DNA of 5,549 bases from Chromatiales bacterium (GTDB taxonomy: Bacteria > Pseudomonadota > Gammaproteobacteria > CAMYNG01). Shown here piece after piece: positions 1 to 5,181 of this stretch. The stretch's first letter is position 1. Each line of letters begins with the position of its first letter. The position numbers and the translations under genes were made by a program. Location of the stretch: positions 1 through 5,549 of the forward strand of contig JALUTW010000489.1 in NCBI GenBank assembly GCA_027021685.1, written 5' to 3'. The notes beneath the pieces were generated by a model, which was not told the DNA's origin, searched no databases, and saw nothing but the letters and a program-made list of their open reading frames with translations.

Positions 1-168
1 GTAGTGGGTGGTCAGGGCGTGCCAGTCGGCCACGAAGAAGAAGCACTCGTACTCGTGCTGCAGGCGCAGCCAGTTCTTGAGCACGCCGTGGTAGTGGCCC
101 AGGTGCAGGGCCCCCGTGGGGCGCATCCCGGACAGCACGCGCTGGGGCTGATTGGGCAGGGAATTCAA
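1..168 (-). CDS. trpS: Tryptophanyl-tRNA synthetase, N-terminal part (gene runs off the left edge)
   Basis: Encodes the first 56 residues of tryptophan--tRNA ligase, the cytoplasmic class I enzyme that charges tRNA-Trp using ATP. Seen: RVLSGMRPTGALHLGHYHG at residues 10-28, which holds the class I HIGH-type signature (HLGH, 22-25), then the Rossmann-fold continuation with FFFVADWHALTTHY at 43-56; both are highly characteristic of TrpS. The KMSKS motif and the rest lie outside the window. Start: the frame is closed by tandem TAG codons at 232-237, and no ATG precedes the HIGH motif usefully (M15 at 124-126 is inside it). TTG at 166-168 is the best start, with GGAG ten bases upstream and a normal short N-terminus. 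A GTG at 136-138 would leave only four residues before the GMRPTG turn and is less likely. A separate 32-codon frame ends overlapping this TTG (see findings). Confidence 0.95.
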   Translation of the reverse strand, partial: MNSLPNQPQRVLSGMRPTGALHLGHYHGVLKNWLRLQHEYECFFFVADWHALTTHY

Positions 169-263
169 AGGGTTGTGGCTCCGGCGCAGACAGCGGGAGC
201 GGGCGCAGGCTGGGCGGCGGCCTGGATGTCCCTACTACAGCAAGGGTTATAGGGTTCCGTCAT
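165..263 (-). other. Possible upstream leader reading frame of trpS (32 codons)
   Basis: An ATG at 261-263 opens a frame of 32 codons ending in TGA at 165-167, which overlaps the trpS TTG start (166-168). The ATG lies six bases after an exact TATAAT box, so it would be at or very near the transcript's 5' end. The peptide begins MTEPYNPCC, is rich in Ala and Pro in its second half, and contains no Trp codon, so it is not a tryptophan attenuator of the usual kind. Short open frames arise easily in GC-rich DNA. The case rests only on the position of the start and the stop/start overlap. Confidence 0.3.
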
Positions 264-269
264 GGGGCG

Positions 270-275
270 ATTATA
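270..275 (-). promoter_or_regulatory. Putative -10 box of the trpS promoter
   Basis: On the minus strand the sequence reads TATAAT, a perfect sigma-70 -10 hexamer in otherwise very GC-rich DNA. The -35 region is poor: TTCCGG (293-298, 17-bp spacer) shares only its first two bases with TTGACA. A second box, TATAAC (246-251, minus), lies 18 bp downstream with no convincing -35. From the first box the trpS leader would be about 95 nt. Confidence 0.5.
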
Positions 276-323
276 CCGGCCCGGGTCCGGGGCCGGAAGG
301 CGCCTGCCGGGCCCCTGGGCGTG

Positions 324-352
324 CCGTTTACAGCCCGAAACGGTCCGTAAAC
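324..352. promoter_or_regulatory. Overlapping inverted repeats in the trpS/small-gene leader region
   Basis: CCGTTT (324-329) pairs with AAACGG (338-343), while GTTTAC (326-331) pairs with GTAAAC (347-352). The two dyads share bases and could not form together. TTTACA (327-332) also resembles a plus-strand -35 box (5 of 6 to TTGACA), but no -10 lies at the right distance. Operator or structural role unknown. Confidence 0.25.
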
Positions 353-379
353 CGGTAATGGCTCCGCACGGGTGTCGAC

Positions 380-385
380 TATCAT
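380..385 (+). promoter_or_regulatory. Putative -10 box for the small membrane protein gene
   Basis: TATCAT matches the sigma-70 -10 consensus at five of six positions and lies about 22 bp upstream of a strong ribosome binding site. No good -35 is found 16-18 bp upstream. It is the best candidate in the interval but not a strong promoter by sequence. Confidence 0.3.
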
Positions 386-406
386 GCGGGGTCTGCCAAG
401 GTCAAC

Positions 407-436
407 GGAGGAACCCGAGTGTCAATCGAGATATGA
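407..436 (+). promoter_or_regulatory. Strong ribosome binding site with a 5-codon GTG leader frame
   Basis: GGAGGA (407-412) is a near-perfect Shine-Dalgarno sequence. Six bases further is GTG (419-421), in a different frame from the membrane protein. That frame reads five sense codons (M-S-I-E-I if started at GTG) and stops at TGA 434-436. The stop overlaps ATG 433-435 of the downstream gene in an ATGA arrangement typical of translational coupling. The same SD is about 20 bases from ATG 433, too far for direct use. Confidence 0.45.
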
Positions 437-452
437 GAATGAATCGAGATAT
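424..452 (+). repeat. 11-bp direct repeat spanning the start codons of the small membrane gene
   Basis: AATCGAGATAT occurs at 424-434 and again at 442-452, an 18-bp period. The first copy sits in the five-codon GTG leader frame and the second right after ATG 439. A local duplication of the translation start region is the simplest explanation, and it leaves the strong SD serving a start that is out of frame with the main gene. Confidence 0.6.
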
Positions 453-657
453 ATTTCGTAAGTTATTGTTTGTTGTGGTCACGATGCTCCCTTATGCGGT
501 AGTGGCCAACGGCCTGTGGGGCCTGTGGACGGTGGTCCGCGATGCACCTTCACTGGCGGCCGGGGCCTGGGCGGCGGCGATGACATGTTCGGTGGTTGCG
601 TGGCAGCTCTGGCGCTGTCGCGCCTTTCACCGGGCCCTGACGGCTGCGGCCGGATGA
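433..657 (+). CDS. Small two-helix membrane protein of unknown function
   Basis: I do not recognise this protein. From ATG 433 it has 74 residues; from ATG 439 it has 72, beginning MNRDIFRKLLFVVVTML. Seen from residue 1 at 439: a short basic head (R3, R7, K8), a hydrophobic segment at about 9-30 ending NGLWGLW, a short loop (R34, D35), a second hydrophobic segment at about 39-57, and a basic, aromatic tail (WRCRAFHR, 58-65). This predicts a helical hairpin in the inner membrane, probably with both ends cytoplasmic. The first 60 bases are much richer in A+T than the neighbouring genes. The frame is open back to 262, but no ribosome binding site supports the earlier ATG starts. It lies opposite to trpS and yciO and ends only 6 bp from the yciO stop. 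Confidence 0.55.
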   Translation: MRMNRDIFRKLLFVVVTMLPYAVVANGLWGLWTVVRDAPSLAAGAWAAAMTCSVVAWQLWRCRAFHRALTAAAG

Positions 658-663
658 GGCCTG

Positions 664-1290
664 TCAGCCCGTTTCGAACGGGGCCGGGTCGCCCTTGCCC
701 CGGCGCACGATGACCGGGACCTCGCCGGTGAGGTCCACCACGGTGGTGGGTTCCAGGCCGCAGTTGCCACCGTCGATGATGAGGTCGAGCTGCGGGTCCA
801 GGCGCTCCCGGATGTCTTCCGGATCGGTGAGGGGGTGCTCGTCGCCGGGCAGGATGAGCGTGGTGCTCATGATGGGCTCGCCCAGGGCCTCCAGCAGGGC
901 CTGCGCGATGACGTGGTCGGGGATGCGGATGCCGATGGTGCGCCGCTTGGGATGCATCATGCGCCGCGGCACCTCCCGCGTGGCCTGGAGGATGAAGGTG
1001 TAGGGCCCGGGGGTGACCGCCTTGAGCAGGCGGTAGATGCGGTTGTCCACCTTGGCATAGGTGGCGATCTCCGACAGGTCGCGGCACACCAGGGTCAGGT
1101 TGTGCTTTTCGTCCACCTGGCGGATGCGGCGCATGCGCTCCGCCGCCGCCTTGTCGCCCAGGTGGCAGCCCAGGGCATAGGCCGAGTCGGTGGGCCAGGC
1201 CATGACCGCGCCCTGGCGCAGCATGTCCACCGCCTGCCGCACCAGGCGCGGCTGGGGATTCTCCGGGTGGATGACCAGGTAGCGGGCCAT
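664..1290 (-). CDS. yciO: YciO family protein (YrdC/Sua5-like, threonylcarbamoyl-AMP synthase homologue)
   Basis: 208 residues, close to the roughly 206 of E. coli YciO. One YrdC/Sua5 domain covers nearly the whole chain. Seen: AWPTDSAYALGC (31-42), the conserved nucleotide-binding strand; EKHNLTLVCRDLSEI (61-75), the YciO version of the basic substrate loop; PGPYTFIL (94-101); RTIGIRIPDH (117-126); STTLILPGDEHP (142-153); and IDGGNCGLEPTTVVDL (172-187). TsaC/Sua5 relatives make threonylcarbamoyl-AMP from threonine, bicarbonate and ATP for the t6A modification of ANN-reading tRNAs. YciO is a related subgroup whose cellular role is less certain, so the name is safer than the reaction. The ATG has a GAGG SD overlapping the rnm stop codon 5 bp upstream, so it is very likely co-transcribed and coupled with rnm. 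Confidence 0.93.
   Translation of the reverse strand: MARYLVIHPENPQPRLVRQAVDMLRQGAVMAWPTDSAYALGCHLGDKAAAERMRRIRQVDEKHNLTLVCRDLSEIATYAKVDNRIYRLLKAVTPGPYTFILQATREVPRRMMHPKRRTIGIRIPDHVIAQALLEALGEPIMSTTLILPGDEHPLTDPEDIRERLDPQLDLIIDGGNCGLEPTTVVDLTGEVPVIVRRGKGDPAPFETG
668..682. other. Perfect 6-bp inverted repeat at the convergent gene ends
   Basis: CCCGTT (668-673), three-base loop TCG, AACGGG (677-682), spanning the last codons of yciO, just past the stop of the plus-strand small gene. It could form a hairpin in transcripts of either strand. No T-tract follows on either strand, so it is not a standard intrinsic terminator. Confidence 0.35.
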
Positions 1291-1295
1291 GGCCC

Positions 1296-2150
1296 TCAGG
1301 CGGCCACGGGACCGGTCCAGCCCGGCGTCTCCCAGATGGCGGTACAGCCCTCGGGCAGGGGCGGCAGCCGCCCCAGCTCCACCCAGGGACTGGGCGGGCC
1401 GTGGTAGTCGGAGCCCCGGGAGGCGGCCAGGCCGCAGCGGCGGGCGAGCTGGGCCAGGTGGATGGCGTGGTCCCGGGCCTGGCTGCCCGAGAGGACCTCC
1501 AGCGCCGTGCCCCCCAGGTCGCGGAACTCCGCCGCCAGCCGGCGCAGGCGGCTGGCCGAGAGGCGGTAGCGGGCCGGGTGGGCCAGCACCGCCTGGCCCC
1601 CGGCGGCCGTGATCCAGCCCACCACTTCCTCCAGGGTGGCCCAGTCTCCGGGCACGTAACCCGGCTTGCCCCGCACCAGGTAGCGGCGGAAGACTTCCTG
1701 CACGCTGGCCGCGTGGCCCTGCTCCACCAGGAAGCGGGCGAAGTGGGTGCGGCTGACGATCTCGCCCCGGGCCAGCCGCCGTGCCCCCTCCAGGGCGCCG
1801 CCGATGCCCTTCTTCTCCAGCCGGCGTCCGATCTCCTGCGCGCGCCAGGCGCGGAAGGCATGCTGGCGGGCGATGCCGGCGGTCAACGTTTCCTGGTCCG
1901 GATCGATGCCCAGGCCGACGATGTGGATGGTCTGGTGCGACCAGGTGACCGACAGCTCGATGCCGGGCACCAGGGTCACGCCCTCCTCCCGCGCGGCGCG
2001 CGCCGCCTCGGCCAGCCCGCCCACGTCGTCGTGATCGGTGAGGGCGAGCACGTCCACCCCCTGGGCGCGGGCATGAGCCACCAGCTCCGCCGGGGTCAGG
2101 GTGCCGTCGGAGGCGGTGGAATGGGCATGCAAATCGTAGTTGTACGCCAT
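1296..2150 (-). CDS. rnm: PHP-domain 5'-3' exoribonuclease RNase AM / 3',5'-nucleoside bisphosphate phosphatase (YciV)
   Basis: 284 residues, near the usual size of the family. The PHP (polymerase and histidinol phosphatase) metal-binding signature is complete: DLHAHSTASDG (6-16), LTDHDD (37-42), PGIELSV (62-68), H76, RTHF (134-137), LAHPARY (189-195), LEV (217-219) and GSDYHG (246-251). These Asp, His and Glu residues bind the catalytic metal cluster. E. coli YciV hydrolyses pAp-type nucleoside bisphosphates and trims 5' ends of rRNA and other RNAs; the older name TrpH is not informative. Cytoplasmic. The ATG at 2148-2150 was chosen because the family N-terminus begins directly before the DLHAHS motif; the open frame extends to 2252 without family similarity. 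No SD precedes the ATG. It heads a two-gene unit with yciO. Confidence 0.94.
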   Translation of the reverse strand: MAYNYDLHAHSTASDGTLTPAELVAHARAQGVDVLALTDHDDVGGLAEAARAAREEGVTLVPGIELSVTWSHQTIHIVGLGIDPDQETLTAGIARQHAFRAWRAQEIGRRLEKKGIGGALEGARRLARGEIVSRTHFARFLVEQGHAASVQEVFRRYLVRGKPGYVPGDWATLEEVVGWITAAGGQAVLAHPARYRLSASRLRRLAAEFRDLGGTALEVLSGSQARDHAIHLAQLARRCGLAASRGSDYHGPPSPWVELGRLPPLPEGCTAIWETPGWTGPVAA

Positions 2151-2160
2151 GGCGGCCGGC

Positions 2161-2190
2161 AGTGTAGCCCAAGGGCCGGGGCCGTGTCGC
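2161..2190 (-). promoter_or_regulatory. Putative promoter of rnm-yciO
   Basis: Read on the minus strand: GCGACA (2185-2190, four of six to TTGACA), an 18-bp spacer, then TACACT (2161-2166, four of six to TATAAT). Transcription would start near 2154, only about four bases before the ATG, which lacks an SD. This suggests a nearly leaderless mRNA, but both hexamers are only moderate matches. Confidence 0.4.
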
Positions 2191-2216
2191 GCCTCCTGTG
2201 GAACCGGCGCCCGTTG

Positions 2217-2225
2217 TGCTACAGT
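2217..2225 (+). promoter_or_regulatory. Putative extended -10 promoter of the 255-aa protein/yciB cluster
   Basis: TGCTACAGT is an extended -10 element (TG, one base, then TACAGT with four of six matches). The region 16-18 bp upstream has no real -35, which extended -10 promoters can lack. The predicted start near 2232 gives a leader of about 38 nt to ATG 2270. It lies back to back with the rnm promoter. Confidence 0.4.
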
Positions 2226-2269
2226 GGCGCCCGTTTCCCGCGGCTGCCCCAAGGCCGCCCGCCGCCGGC

Positions 2270-3037
2270 ATGAACCACGAACCCGACTGGACCCTTCACG
2301 AGACCGAAGCCCGCGTGCGGCGCAGCGCCGCCGCCATCGAGCGGGCGCGCCAGCAGCATGCCGCGCGCCTGCCCGACGCGCCGCCGCCGGACCTGCTGGG
2401 CCGGGCCCTGGGCCAGTACTTTGCCATTCTCCAGCGCATCGAGGCCGACGGCGGCCGGATCCCCGCGGACGAGACGCCTGACCCGCTGCCGGAAACCGAC
2501 GAGGACGAGTACGGGGTGCTGTGCGACTACGGCCTGCGCCTGCTGGGGGACCTCATCCGCTGGGCGGTGGAGCTGGACCTGGAGGAGGAGCGGCGCGAGC
2601 TGGAGGCGATGGTGGTGGCGGCGGCCCTGTGGACCGCGCGCATGGGCGGCACCATCCGGCCGCCGGAGCCGGTGGTCAATGCCGTGGCCCACCTGGCCAA
2701 CACCACCACGGGAACCGAAGCCCTGCGCCGCCTGTCCCAGGTGATGTATGATCTCGCCGCCGCCATGCCCGAGGAAATCCGCGCCGATCGCGACCGCAGC
2801 GATCCCGGCCGGCCGTGGCGCGTGCTCATGCTCAACCACGGCATCATCGCCACCCGCAGCCACGATCCCGCCGAGATGGAGGCGGTGTTCGACCGCATCC
2901 TGGCCCTGCTGCCGGAGGATGCCCCCGGCTTCTTTGCCGAGGGCATGGAGCAGATGGACATCGTCGGCTACCCCGATCACGTGCGCGAGGTGATGCAGCG
3001 CTACTACGAACTGTCGCATCCGCGCACCCTGCACTGA
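2270..3037 (+). CDS. Conserved-looking hypothetical protein, first gene of the yciB cluster
   Basis: I do not recognise a family. 255 residues, soluble, acidic and mostly helical, with no signal peptide or membrane segment. Seen: a helical N-terminus with a charged stretch (about 11-33), a proline-rich break (35-40), a very acidic linker (PETDEDEYG, 74-82), a long amphipathic helix (about 84-126) with a run of Glu (104-112), a second domain rich in helices (133-172), a charged linker (171-183), then WRVLMLNHGIIATRSHDPAE (183-202) and a C-terminus ending YYELSHPRTLH. No catalytic motif is evident. The ATG at 2270 is preferred over an upstream ATG at 2198, which would start before the predicted transcript start and add a Pro/Ala-rich, poorly protein-like segment. 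The SD is weak. It ends 10 bp before yciB, so a functional link with the envelope protein YciB is possible but inferred only from position. Confidence 0.8.
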   Translation: MNHEPDWTLHETEARVRRSAAAIERARQQHAARLPDAPPPDLLGRALGQYFAILQRIEADGGRIPADETPDPLPETDEDEYGVLCDYGLRLLGDLIRWAVELDLEEERRELEAMVVAAALWTARMGGTIRPPEPVVNAVAHLANTTTGTEALRRLSQVMYDLAAAMPEEIRADRDRSDPGRPWRVLMLNHGIIATRSHDPAEMEAVFDRILALLPEDAPGFFAEGMEQMDIVGYPDHVREVMQRYYELSHPRTLH

Positions 3038-3047
3038 AACCGTTCCG

Positions 3048-3626
3048 ATGAAATTCCTGTTCGACCTGCTGCCGGTCATCCTGTTCTTCGTCACCTTCAA
3101 GCTGTTCGACGATCCGCTCCAGGGGGCGCTGGCCGCGACCGCGGTGGCCATGGCCACCGCCGGCGTCCAGATCGCCGTGGCCTGGTGGCGGCACAGGAAG
3201 GTGGAGCGCATGCTGCTGGTGACCTTCGTGCTCATCATGGTCCTGGGCGGCCTGAGCCTGCTGTTCCACGACCCGGTGTTCTTCATGTGGAAGCCCACCG
3301 CGGTGAACTGGCTGTTCGCCCTGGCCTTCCTCGGCAGCCGCTTCATCGGTGACCGGCCGCTGGTGCAGCGGGCGCTGGGCCACGCCCTAGCCCTGCCCGG
3401 CCCGGTGTGGCGGCGGCTCAACGATCTGTGGACAGGCTTCTTCGCGCTGCTGGGCGGGGCCAATCTCTACGTCGCCTACAACTTTGAACTGGACACGTGG
3501 GTGAACTTCAAGCTCTATGGTATGCTCGGCCTCACCCTGGCTTTCGTGGTGGCCCAGGCCCTGTACCTGGCGCGGCACGTCCACGAGCCGGGCAAGGACG
3601 CCGCCGGCGGGCCGGAGGACGGCTGA
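3048..3626 (+). CDS. yciB: Septation protein A / inner-membrane protein YciB
   Basis: 192 residues against about 179 in E. coli YciB (also called IspZ or septation protein A). It is an inner-membrane protein linked to cell-envelope synthesis and division; its biochemical activity is not settled. Seen: hydrophobic segments at about 5-20, 23-47, 55-73, 78-97, 129-145 and 154-176. Family hallmarks include FDLLPVILFF (5-14), RKVERM (50-55), FMWKPTAVNWLF (79-90), LPGPVWRRLN (116-125), GGANLYVAYNF (136-146) and DTWVNFKLYGMLGLT (149-163). The last 15 residues are a polar tail without similarity to the E. coli protein. The ATG follows the upstream stop by 10 bp without a clear SD. The last codons contain GGAGGA, which is the ribosome binding site for yciI. 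Confidence 0.95.
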   Translation: MKFLFDLLPVILFFVTFKLFDDPLQGALAATAVAMATAGVQIAVAWWRHRKVERMLLVTFVLIMVLGGLSLLFHDPVFFMWKPTAVNWLFALAFLGSRFIGDRPLVQRALGHALALPGPVWRRLNDLWTGFFALLGGANLYVAYNFELDTWVNFKLYGMLGLTLAFVVAQALYLARHVHEPGKDAAGGPEDG

Positions 3627-3926
3627 ATGTTCTATGCCATCGTCGCCCAGGACCATCCCGACAGCCTCGACCGGCGCCGCCAGGCCCGGCCCGATCACCT
3701 GCGCCGGCTGCAGGCGCTGAAGGACGAAGGGCGCCTGCTGCTGGCCGGTCCGCTGCCGGCGGTGGACGCCGAGGACCCGGGCCCGGCCGGCTTCAGCGGT
3801 TCGCTGGTGGTGGCCGAGTTCGAGTCGCTGGAGGCGGCCCGGAGCTGGGCCGAGGCGGACCCCTACGTGGCCGCCGGGGTGTACGCCCGGGTGGACGTGA
3901 AACCATTTATAAAGGTGTTGCCCTGA
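3627..3926 (+). CDS. yciI: YciI family protein
   Basis: 99 residues, the normal length (E. coli YciI has 98), with strong similarity along the whole chain. YciI proteins are small ferredoxin-like-fold proteins, often dimeric; relatives act as dehydrochlorinases or sit in signalling fusions, but the role of the stand-alone YciI is unknown. Seen: RPDHLRRLQ (21-29) with the conserved His24 of the proposed active site, DEGRLLLAGPLPAVD (33-47), GSLVVAEFESLEAA (58-71), ADPYVAAGVY (77-86) and VKPFIKV (91-97). The ATG directly abuts the yciB stop (TGAATG), with the SD GGAGGA at 3614-3619 inside yciB, so the two are probably translationally coupled. Confidence 0.95.
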   Translation: MFYAIVAQDHPDSLDRRRQARPDHLRRLQALKDEGRLLLAGPLPAVDAEDPGPAGFSGSLVVAEFESLEAARSWAEADPYVAAGVYARVDVKPFIKVLP

Positions 3927-3927
3927 G

Positions 3928-4203
3928 ATGACCGCAACGGACCGTGAAGCCCTCATCCGCGAGCGCCTGACCGCGGCGCTGGATCCGGTGCGCCTGGAGA
4001 TCGTCGACGAAAGCCACAAGCACGCGGGTCATGCCCAGGCCCGCGGCGGCGGCCATTTCCAGGTCACCATCGTCTCCGCCGCCTTTGCCGGCAAGAGCCT
4101 GCTGGAGCGCCACCGCATGGTCTACGATGCCATGGGCGACGCCATGCACGGCGAGATCCATGCCCTGAGCATCAAGGCGTCGGCACCCGAAGAGGTCCAG
4201 TGA
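3928..4203 (+). CDS. bolA: BolA family protein
   Basis: 91 residues, a complete BolA domain with the alpha/beta class II KH-like fold. Members work with monothiol glutaredoxins in [2Fe-2S] cluster handling, and E. coli BolA also acts in stress-related morphology and transcription control. Seen: LEIVDESHKHAGH (23-35), the variable cluster-binding loop with several His; GGHFQVTIVSAAFAGKSLLERHRMVY across 41-66, with the invariant His62; and EIHALSIKA (76-84). The His-rich loop and RHRMVY are closer to BolA proper than to IbaG (YrbA), but the subgroup call is by eye. One base separates it from the yciI stop. The ribosome site is weak (AAAGG at 3911-3915). No glutaredoxin gene is in the window. 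Confidence 0.92.
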   Translation: MTATDREALIRERLTAALDPVRLEIVDESHKHAGHAQARGGGHFQVTIVSAAFAGKSLLERHRMVYDAMGDAMHGEIHALSIKASAPEEVQ

Positions 4204-4262
4204 TCCCCCGGGGTGCCGGCCGAATCATCCACCCACTTCATCCTGCGAGGAATCCAGAACCC

Positions 4263-5048
4263 ATGAAGACCATCGTCACCCTGCTCCTTTCCCTGGCCGT
4301 TGCCGGCGCCGCCTGGGCGGCCAAGCCCCCCGCCACGGTCAACGGCAAGCCCATCGACGCCCGCACCTACGACCGCTTCCTGCAGCAGCGGGCGCGCCAG
4401 AACAAGCGCGCGCCGACGCCGGAGGACCAGCAGGCCGTGCTGGACGAGCTCATCAACCGCGAGCTGCTGTACCAGGAGGCCATGCGCCGGAAGCTGGACA
4501 AGGACCCGGAGGTGGCCTTCCGCCTGCAGCAGCAGCGCATCAACACCCTGGTGCGGGCCGTGATCGACAAGGAGTTCGCCGATCACCCCATCTCGGACAA
4601 GGAGCTCAAGCAGGAATACGACCGCCTGGTGAAGGGGGCGGACTTCCGCGAGTTCAAGGCCCGCCACATCCTGGTCAAGACCGAGAAGGAAGCCAAGGCC
4701 GTCATCAAGCAGCTGGACAAGGGCGCCGACTTCGCCAAGCTGGCCAAGGAGAAATCCACCGGCCCCAGCGGCAAGCAGGGCGGCGACCTGGGCTGGTTCC
4801 GCCTGGGACAGATGGTGCCACCGTTCGCCGCCGCCGTGGCCAGGCTGGAAAAGGGCAAGTACACCAAGACGCCGGTCAAGACCCAGTACGGCTGGCACGT
4901 GATCCTGCTGGAGGACAGCCGCAGCCAGGAACCGCCCACCTTCGAGGCCGTGCGGCCGCAGCTCACGCAGCTGGTGCAGGGCCAGCGGGTGCAGGCCATG
5001 CTCAAGAAGCTGCGCGAGAAGGCGAAGATCGAGAAGAACCTGAAGTAG
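4263..5048 (+). CDS. Secreted parvulin-type peptidyl-prolyl cis-trans isomerase (PpiC/SurA-like)
   Basis: 261 residues. Signal peptide: K2, a hydrophobic core at 4-18 and a likely signal peptidase I site after AWA (17-19), so the product should be periplasmic. Next comes a helical SurA-like N-terminal chaperone segment (about 24-120) and then one parvulin domain (about 131-217) with ARHILVK (133-139), GGDLGWFRLGQMVPPF (173-188) and YGWHVILLED (209-218). A helical Lys-rich tail ends at 261. It probably assists folding of exported and outer-membrane proteins. It has one parvulin domain against two in SurA, so it is nearer to PrsA/PpiC-like foldases. The start is ATG 4263 with GAGG at 4247-4250, because the signal peptide begins there; the in-frame GTG at 4200 overlapping the bolA stop would put 21 residues before it. 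The tandem 59-bp gap allows read-through or its own promoter. Confidence 0.93.
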   Translation: MKTIVTLLLSLAVAGAAWAAKPPATVNGKPIDARTYDRFLQQRARQNKRAPTPEDQQAVLDELINRELLYQEAMRRKLDKDPEVAFRLQQQRINTLVRAVIDKEFADHPISDKELKQEYDRLVKGADFREFKARHILVKTEKEAKAVIKQLDKGADFAKLAKEKSTGPSGKQGGDLGWFRLGQMVPPFAAAVARLEKGKYTKTPVKTQYGWHVILLEDSRSQEPPTFEAVRPQLTQLVQGQRVQAMLKKLREKAKIEKNLK

Positions 5049-5050
5049 GT

Positions 5051-5085
5051 TCAGAAGACAGAAGACGGAAACCGGAAGACGGAAC
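5051..5085 (+). repeat. Heptamer array 1 (five 7-bp units)
   Basis: Five consecutive 7-bp units start at 5051, 5058, 5065, 5072 and 5079. The first two, TCAGAAG and ACAGAAG, fit the consensus WCAGADG; the last three have drifted (CGGAA core). It starts 2 bp after the isomerase stop codon and ends 5 bp before the head of REP-like palindrome A. Confidence 0.7.
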
Positions 5086-5090
5086 CACCC

Positions 5091-5124
5091 GCAGGGTGCG
5101 GTGGCGAAGCCACCGTACCGAACC
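5091..5124 (+). repeat. REP-like palindrome A
   Basis: Head GCAGG, then an 11-bp stem (5095-5105 with 5109-5119, one G-T pair) around loop GAA. The inner seven pairs, CGGTGGC with GCCACCG, are perfect. It aligns with palindrome B in inverted orientation at 28 of 35 columns. It could also fold in the isomerase mRNA 3' end, but no T-tract follows. Confidence 0.7.
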
Positions 5125-5134
5125 CGTGCCGGAT

Positions 5135-5169
5135 GGTTGCGGTGCGGTCGCTGCGCGCCCGCACCCTAC
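5135..5169 (-). repeat. REP-like palindrome B (inverted partner of A)
   Basis: On the minus strand it begins GTAGGGTGCGG. The stem GGTGCGG (5159-5165) pairs perfectly with CCGCACC (5141-5147), extended by three inner pairs after one mismatch. A GTAG head next to a short palindrome is the hallmark of bacterial REP elements. With A, 10 bp away, it forms an inverted pair like a REPIN: the outer ends (5091-5101 and 5159-5169) are complementary at 10 of 11 positions. Confidence 0.7.
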
Positions 5170-5181
5170 GGTTCCGCTGGA

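Noticed and set aside
479..1861. Long minus-strand open frame (460 codons) across yciO and rnm
   Set aside because: It is out of frame with both recognised proteins and has the low-complexity Pro/Arg/Gly/His composition of a shadow frame.
2198..2269. Upstream ATG at 2198 as the start of the 255-aa protein
   Set aside because: It lies upstream of the predicted promoter -10 and adds only a Pro/Ala-rich stretch.
1401..2273. Plus-strand open frame (290 codons) opposite rnm
   Set aside because: It is antisense to a gene with a complete PHP metal-binding signature, has no SD and shows no recognisable domain.
2219..3463. Long minus-strand open frame (414 codons) opposite the 255-aa protein and yciB
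   Set aside because: It overlaps the recognised yciB on the opposite strand. The translation is rich in His, Arg, Gly and Gln without domain signals, as expected for an antisense frame in high-GC DNA.
4200..4262. GTG at 4200 as the start of the isomerase, overlapping the bolA stop (GTGA)
   Set aside because: It would place 21 residues without family character before a clear signal peptide. ATG 4263 has its own SD and puts the signal sequence at the N-terminus.
5095..5119. Hairpin after the isomerase gene as a rho-independent terminator
   Set aside because: The stem is strong but no T-tract follows on the plus strand. It is better explained as part of the REP-like inverted pair.
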